Assembly (NCBI GenBank): GCA_963281155.1
Contig: CAUJLY010000002.1
Location: 3,162,001-3,226,000 of the forward strand
DNA length: 64,000 bases
Direction of reading: 5' to 3'
Source: Rhabditophanes sp. KR3021
Taxonomy: Eukaryota; Nematoda; Chromadorea; Rhabditida; Alloionematidae
The notes under the pieces are model-generated. The model searched no databases and was not told the DNA's origin. It worked only from the letters and a program-made list of their open reading frames with translations. Positions 61,101-64,000 of this stretch are shown piece by piece; the stretch's first letter is position 1; each line of letters begins with the position of its first letter. Made by a program: the position numbers and the translations under genes.

Positions 61101-64000
61101 CCATGTAAGGTCAGTTTAAAATGACCTCAAAACAATTGTCGGTTTAACAGTTAGTGATTTGTCGTTGTTTTTATTTAGGAGTAATTCAGTCTTGTTTAGC
61201 CACAAATCAAAATTCAATCATGCTATTCAACTAAAAATGCTGTCCGACCGAAAGTAAGACTTCATTAAACAAGTTGCCTGGGTGAATCGTCTGGCAATAA
61301 GAAGATCACTGTATTAAAGAAGTGGTAGAGAATATCGAGGCTATCTTAATTGATGCCATGAGACCACAACTTACCAACTCCGACTCTGGGAAGCCCTCAC
61401 TTGAAGAAGTGCACAATATGTTTCTAGAAATGAATGCCAAAGTAGCAGATCTTATGCTAGGAGAATTTTTGGAGGCTCATAATGATATTAAAAAAGTTAA
61501 TGATTTCACATTTGTTTAGTAAATTTTGATTGTTTCGTTTAATAACCCACCTGGTAATCCATGTTCTCCTTTGTCACCAGGCATACCGTCAATCCCATCG
61601 AGACCATTGGCTCCTTGTCTTCCTTGAACTAAGCCCAAAAACGGCATTCCTGGAAGACCTGGAGTTCCTTGTTGTCCTGGAAAACCTGAGTCTCCAATCA
61701 AACCCTTTTCTCCACCTCTGCCATCATAGCCTGGAATTGAATCTCCGACTTCTCCTTTCAAACCAGCATACCCGGGCAAACCATCACGGCCTTTTTTCCC
61801 AGGTATTCCGGGTAGGCCCTTTTCTCCTTGCACTCCATTTACACCTAATCCACCTGCAAATAGTTTTGTAAATTAATTATTATCGTAAAAAAATTGCATG
61901 CTTTTAATTTTAAAATTATGGCATTAGCGAAACACTTTATTAACATTGGTGTGACACTTTGTGCCTTTGAAGTTTGATTATTAGCTGAAAGCTATTTACG
62001 GCCACGGCTGTATTCCAGATCAAATTCACATTACTAATTCATTTTCTTTATTTTAAAGCTTCAGATCGCCTCATATTAGGTGTTTATTAAATCCATCACG
62101 GAATATAAGAAGAAGGCTAACGTCTGACGCAAACGAGGAGATCCTGACATATCAAGTGAATTTGATAAAAGTGCTAGAACAACGTGGAAAAGAAAATTGC
62201 TTTCTCTGACAATAGAAAGCCAACCTTAATCAGAAATAAGAAATACGTAAATGAGAGTAAGTTTAAAAACTAATTATTTGCAATAATTCTTTCAGTTTAG
62301 CTTAAATTGCTGCTAGAGAAATAATAGGAATGCAGTTGGAAATGGTAGTTGGCCACAAAATAATGATCGAATCATTGATGGTAAGTTGAAAAGCATATGT
62401 TTGTGTAATAAGTTTTTAGATCAATCTGAGTGTGGAAAAAATAAGTCTGCTTTCAATCAAGATGAGAAGTTAAGTATTGAAGAATGAAAGGATTTTGTCA
62501 AACTAGTTAATCTAGATGAAGTACCAAATGTTATTACAACAACCTTTGAAAATGAAAAGTATCAGAACTACGGCCTAACCTTAGGGATTCAATCCGCTTA
62601 TTTCTAGAAAAACTTGGAAAAGAGCAAACTCTTTGAAAGCACTCAAGCACTCAAGTCATGTGGGATCATTTTATAGATGATCTCGGAGCATTTGTTGGCT
62701 TATCAATTAGTAATTTATCCTTGTTCTTATTTGGGGGTAGCAATGTCTTGTCCCATTTGGAGCATAGTGGATTTACTACTTCGCAAAATCAACTATTTCA
62801 TCACATTATTTGCCATTCTTTCAAGTATCCTGCCTTTAAGAAGGGTTTCTTTGACATTTTGTTGAAAGTGAGACACGTTATTAATGCTTTGAATGCGCCT
62901 CTAGTAGAAGGACTTAGTGAGTCACCGATTTATATGATTCTTCTATGATGGAAAAGGTCAATGAGATTGATGGATCAAATCAACTGAAGGAATGAGATGT
63001 TCTCCGACGCTTTCAAAAAGGGATATCCAAGCAGCAATGGTGATACGATGTGTCGAAACTTTTTATTCCAAGATCTACAAATGCATAGCAGAATCTGATA
63101 TGCTTGGCAAATCTCTAAAGGTACACCATCCAATACTCCAACAAATCAGCCGAAATCAAAAAAGCTGCAAAGTTTCGAACTTAGGTTGCCAATAAACCAA
63201 GAGTATCCTCTCGTTTCCAGTGTATTTCTTGTGGAAAATGGTGCAAAGTTAAATGTGGTCTTAATAAGCACAGAATAAATAGAATCCGTAAGAGTCAATA
63301 AGCTTTTATGAACACTTCAATCAAACTAGAACTGCTGCTGACATCTTAGATTTAATCAAGCACAAAGATAAAAAGGCTGTTACGTCTAATTAATGATTGA
63401 CCCAGAGTTGTGCATAACAACTGGAACAAAGCAGGGTTCAAGAAAAGAATTCGCTATATTGGAGAGACAGAAGACTTTGACGATAGAATATCGGATCACA
63501 AATACAGATTCTAAAAAGCTACTGAATTAGAAATGCTATTTGATAGAAAAGAAGTCATATAGGTTGAATCGTTTGGGGAGAAGGGCGTAATTGTCTTAAA
63601 GAAGTTGCAGAAACCGTTGAGAGTATCTTCATTAATGTCCTAAGACCAAAACTCACCAACTCGGACTCCGGAAAGCCTCATTTGATGAAGTCTATGAAAT
63701 GTTCCCAAAAATGAATGGTCAAGTAGAGATTATCCTAGGAGAATTCCTTAAAGCTCACAATGATGTCAAAAAGTTCATCATTTTCTATTTTTCAGTACTC
63801 TTATTTGTTTAATAAAGTTATTATTTCACATTTTTTTAAACCATTAATTCCGATTGTTATGTTTAATAAACTGCACCTGATAATCCGTCTTTTCCATCAA
63901 AGCCGTCAGCACCAGGTAATCCAGGAGCTCCCAAGATACCACGTTCTCCCTTTGTTCCAGGGAAGCCAGGTGGATTTTCCATTGGTCCAACGATATCTCC
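52166..64000 (-). CDS. let-2: Type IV collagen alpha chain, 3' part (runs off the window)
   Basis: Minus-strand exons: 64000-63877 (partial), 61853-61551, 60407-60078, 59904-59671, 58714-58454, 57349-57182, 56104-55532, 55310-55131, 55011-54334, 53264-52889 and 52395-52166. Almost every junction splits a Gly codon after its first base, the classical collagen IV arrangement. Gly-X-Y repeats carry short interruptions ([28 protein letters not shown]). The last two exons plus [11 protein letters not shown] encode the NC1 domain with two C4 repeats ([38 protein letters not shown]). The CIKN end favours the alpha-2 (LET-2) chain over alpha-1, by analogy with CMKN against CMRR in human chains. It is a basement-membrane component. 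At 52887-52891, GGAACAGGGTTTG needs one G fewer for donor ACAG|GTTTGT to keep frame. Introns are loaded with nuclease-family copies. Confidence 0.93.
52600..52789 (+). pseudogene. Nuclease-family C-terminal fragment in collagen intron (copy 5)
   Basis: A 62-codon open stretch reads [20 protein letters not shown] then [20 protein letters not shown]. It matches the end of copy 4 nearly residue for residue (PGMEYAIILNLRRQLTNVDD then [19 protein letters not shown]). That segment is the Glu-plus-Asn end of the GIY-YIG domain. The upstream part is not recognisable beyond about 52550. It is antisense to the collagen gene. Confidence 0.8.
53510..54270 (+). pseudogene. Nuclease-family copy in collagen NC1 intron (copy 6)
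   Basis: An acceptor TTTTAG at about 53495 leads into [20 protein letters not shown] then [20 protein letters not shown], ending NHVVD before a GTAAGC donor (53719), as in other copies whose first exon ends N.DDRI.DG before GTAAG. A second apparent exon and a short GTAAGA-TTTTAG intron (about 53891-53931) follow. The end part (53990-54270, frame of 53948) carries [20 protein letters not shown] then [17 protein letters not shown], matching the VEAILIDA.RPQLTNS.SG motif of the nuclease domain. No finger or GIY segment is visible, so the middle is deleted. It is antisense to the host. Confidence 0.65.
55343..55441. repeat. 42-bp tandem repeat in collagen intron
   Basis: The unit starts TGTAATAAAATGATTCGAAA and continues TAGCATTAAAAACATTCATATT. 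Two perfect copies and a 15-bp partial third stand head to tail in the 221-bp intron 55311-55531. The exact identity suggests a recent duplication. Confidence 0.95.
56388..57143 (+). pseudogene. Nuclease-family copy in collagen intron (copy 7)
   Basis: First exon: [20 protein letters not shown] then [17 protein letters not shown], ending at a GTAAGT donor (56501). Its SYEATG block resembles SYEATD in copy 1. Next comes [20 protein letters not shown]. The last block, [20 protein letters not shown] (about 57075-57135), aligns with the terminal SANAHAVADIFTEKMFKLEM of copies 2 and 3. The middle (56640-57050) is riddled with stops and not alignable by eye. It lies antisense in the intron 57181-56105. 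Confidence 0.55.
57360..58150. other. Collagen intron sequence, nothing recognised
   Basis: This is the part of the intron 58453-57350 outside the short family fragment; it is A+T-rich with no open frame, repeat or RNA gene. Confidence 0.5.
58173..58326 (+). pseudogene. Nuclease-family first-exon fragment (copy 8)
   Basis: [20 protein letters not shown] is followed, across one stop and a frame change, by [13 protein letters not shown] and a GGGAAGGTAAGAAA donor. Bases match copy 9 (60557-60710) closely: AAGAAGCAATGC, then TTTAGTAGAGGATTGGGAAG, then GTAAGAAA. Only the first exon is present. It lies antisense to collagen. Confidence 0.65.
58892..59635 (+). pseudogene. Unidentified degenerate coding relic in collagen intron
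   Basis: An open frame of 187 codons (58892-59455) follows an acceptor-like TATTCCAG; the best part reads [20 protein letters not shown], then [20 protein letters not shown], then [19 protein letters not shown]. After the stop, more coding-like sequence continues in other frames ([29 protein letters not shown]). It has normal codon usage, unlike the intron flanks, so it derives from a real gene. I do not recognise the family and it does not match the nuclease copies. It is antisense to the collagen gene. Confidence 0.5.
59965..60045. repeat. Two tandem hairpins with compensatory stem changes
   Basis: Hairpin 1: arms 59965-59975 (ATTTATTAACA) and 59987-59997, loop GACCATCTCGG. Hairpin 2: arms 60013-60023 (ATTAATTGACA) and 60035-60045, loop GATCATCTCGA. 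Both stems are perfect 11-bp pairs. The units are related copies differing at two stem positions, and each difference is matched by the complementary change in the other arm. They sit in a 173-bp collagen intron. Confidence 0.85.
60557..61519 (+). pseudogene. Nuclease-family copy in collagen intron (copy 9)
   Basis: Exon-like blocks: [20 protein letters not shown] then [23 protein letters not shown] donor at 60696; [19 protein letters not shown] with GTAAGT at 60823; [20 protein letters not shown] then [27 protein letters not shown]; and finally [20 protein letters not shown] then [20 protein letters not shown] (61322-61519). The last is the conserved Glu and Asn end of the GIY-YIG domain. 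The finger and YIG strand are deleted between about 61200 and 61250. Block order and intron positions match copy 10. Stops and frame shifts separate the pieces. It is antisense to the host. Confidence 0.75.
62090..63810 (+). pseudogene. Longest nuclease-family copy, with C2H2 finger and YIG motif (copy 10)
   Basis: Blocks: a first exon ending [14 protein letters not shown] before GTAAGT (about 62380); [40 protein letters not shown] (62689 on); a C2H2-like finger [20 protein letters not shown] at about 63214-63273; then [18 protein letters not shown] (63446-63499), a textbook YIG strand with the helix Arg and His; [20 protein letters not shown] then [13 protein letters not shown] (about 63575-63680); and [20 protein letters not shown]. 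The finger followed by the nuclease domain shows the family architecture. At least five stops or shifts interrupt it. It lies in the intron 63876-61854, antisense to the collagen gene. Confidence 0.8.

Overview
This window is A+T-rich animal nuclear DNA, almost certainly from a nematode. The coding genes are broken by very short GT-AG introns (many 36-50 bp), the encoded proteins are metazoan, and several look nematode-type: an APR-1-like APC protein, a DUF148/SXP-RAL-2-like secreted protein, small tandem-PDZ and unknown conserved proteins, and a LET-2/EMB-9-type collagen IV. A lineage-specific single-exon protein and the base composition would fit a clade IV worm (Strongyloides/Rhabditophanes relatives), but that placement is only inference. 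No tRNA, rRNA, CRISPR or prokaryotic operon was seen.

Layout, left to right: a decayed nuclease-like repeat copy (200-1400); a Brinker-like HTH protein with a CtBP motif (1570-2115, -); APC-related apr-1 (4278-8748, +); sphingomyelin synthase (9144-10377, -); a long gene-poor stretch (10.4-14.1 kb); a small conserved protein (-), a tandem-PDZ protein (+), a Hook/ZYG-12 homologue (+), a dead polyamine/thialysine acetyltransferase (-) and a CCDC137-like nucleolar protein (+) up to 20.5 kb; a GH35 beta-galactosidase (-); two tandem paralogous four-TM proteins (+); an ATRX/ARIP4-type SNF2 ATPase (+); a lineage-specific protein (-); a secreted DUF148-type protein with a Met/Pro-rich tail (-); RAD6/ubc-1 (+); a 4.9 kb gene-poor stretch; a PIM-type kinase (+); a C2H2 + GIY-YIG nuclease-like gene (47.3-48.5 kb, -); a domesticated retroelement integrase with zinc fingers (+); and the 3' part of a collagen IV gene (52166 to the window edge, -).

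The unusual content lies in introns. A multi-copy family, reconstructed here by comparing decayed copies with each other, combines a C2H2-like finger with a C-terminal GIY-YIG-type nuclease domain. Ten copies or fragments are visible: one at the window start, two in introns of apr-1, one beside the PIM kinase, and six in collagen IV introns. A second nuclease type, an HNH protein with NUMOD4- and NUMOD1-like parts as in phage and organellar homing endonucleases, sits in an intron of the RAD6 gene. Every intronic copy is antisense to its host gene. This looks like repeated colonisation of spliceosomal introns by homing-endonuclease-like genes or by an element carrying them.

A caution runs through the annotation. 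Several otherwise conserved genes (apr-1, the PDZ gene, the 14.1 kb gene, GH35, collagen NC1) each need a one- or two-base correction in a short mononucleotide run to stay in frame. The simplest explanation is assembly error, so some of the broken nuclease copies may be less broken than they look.
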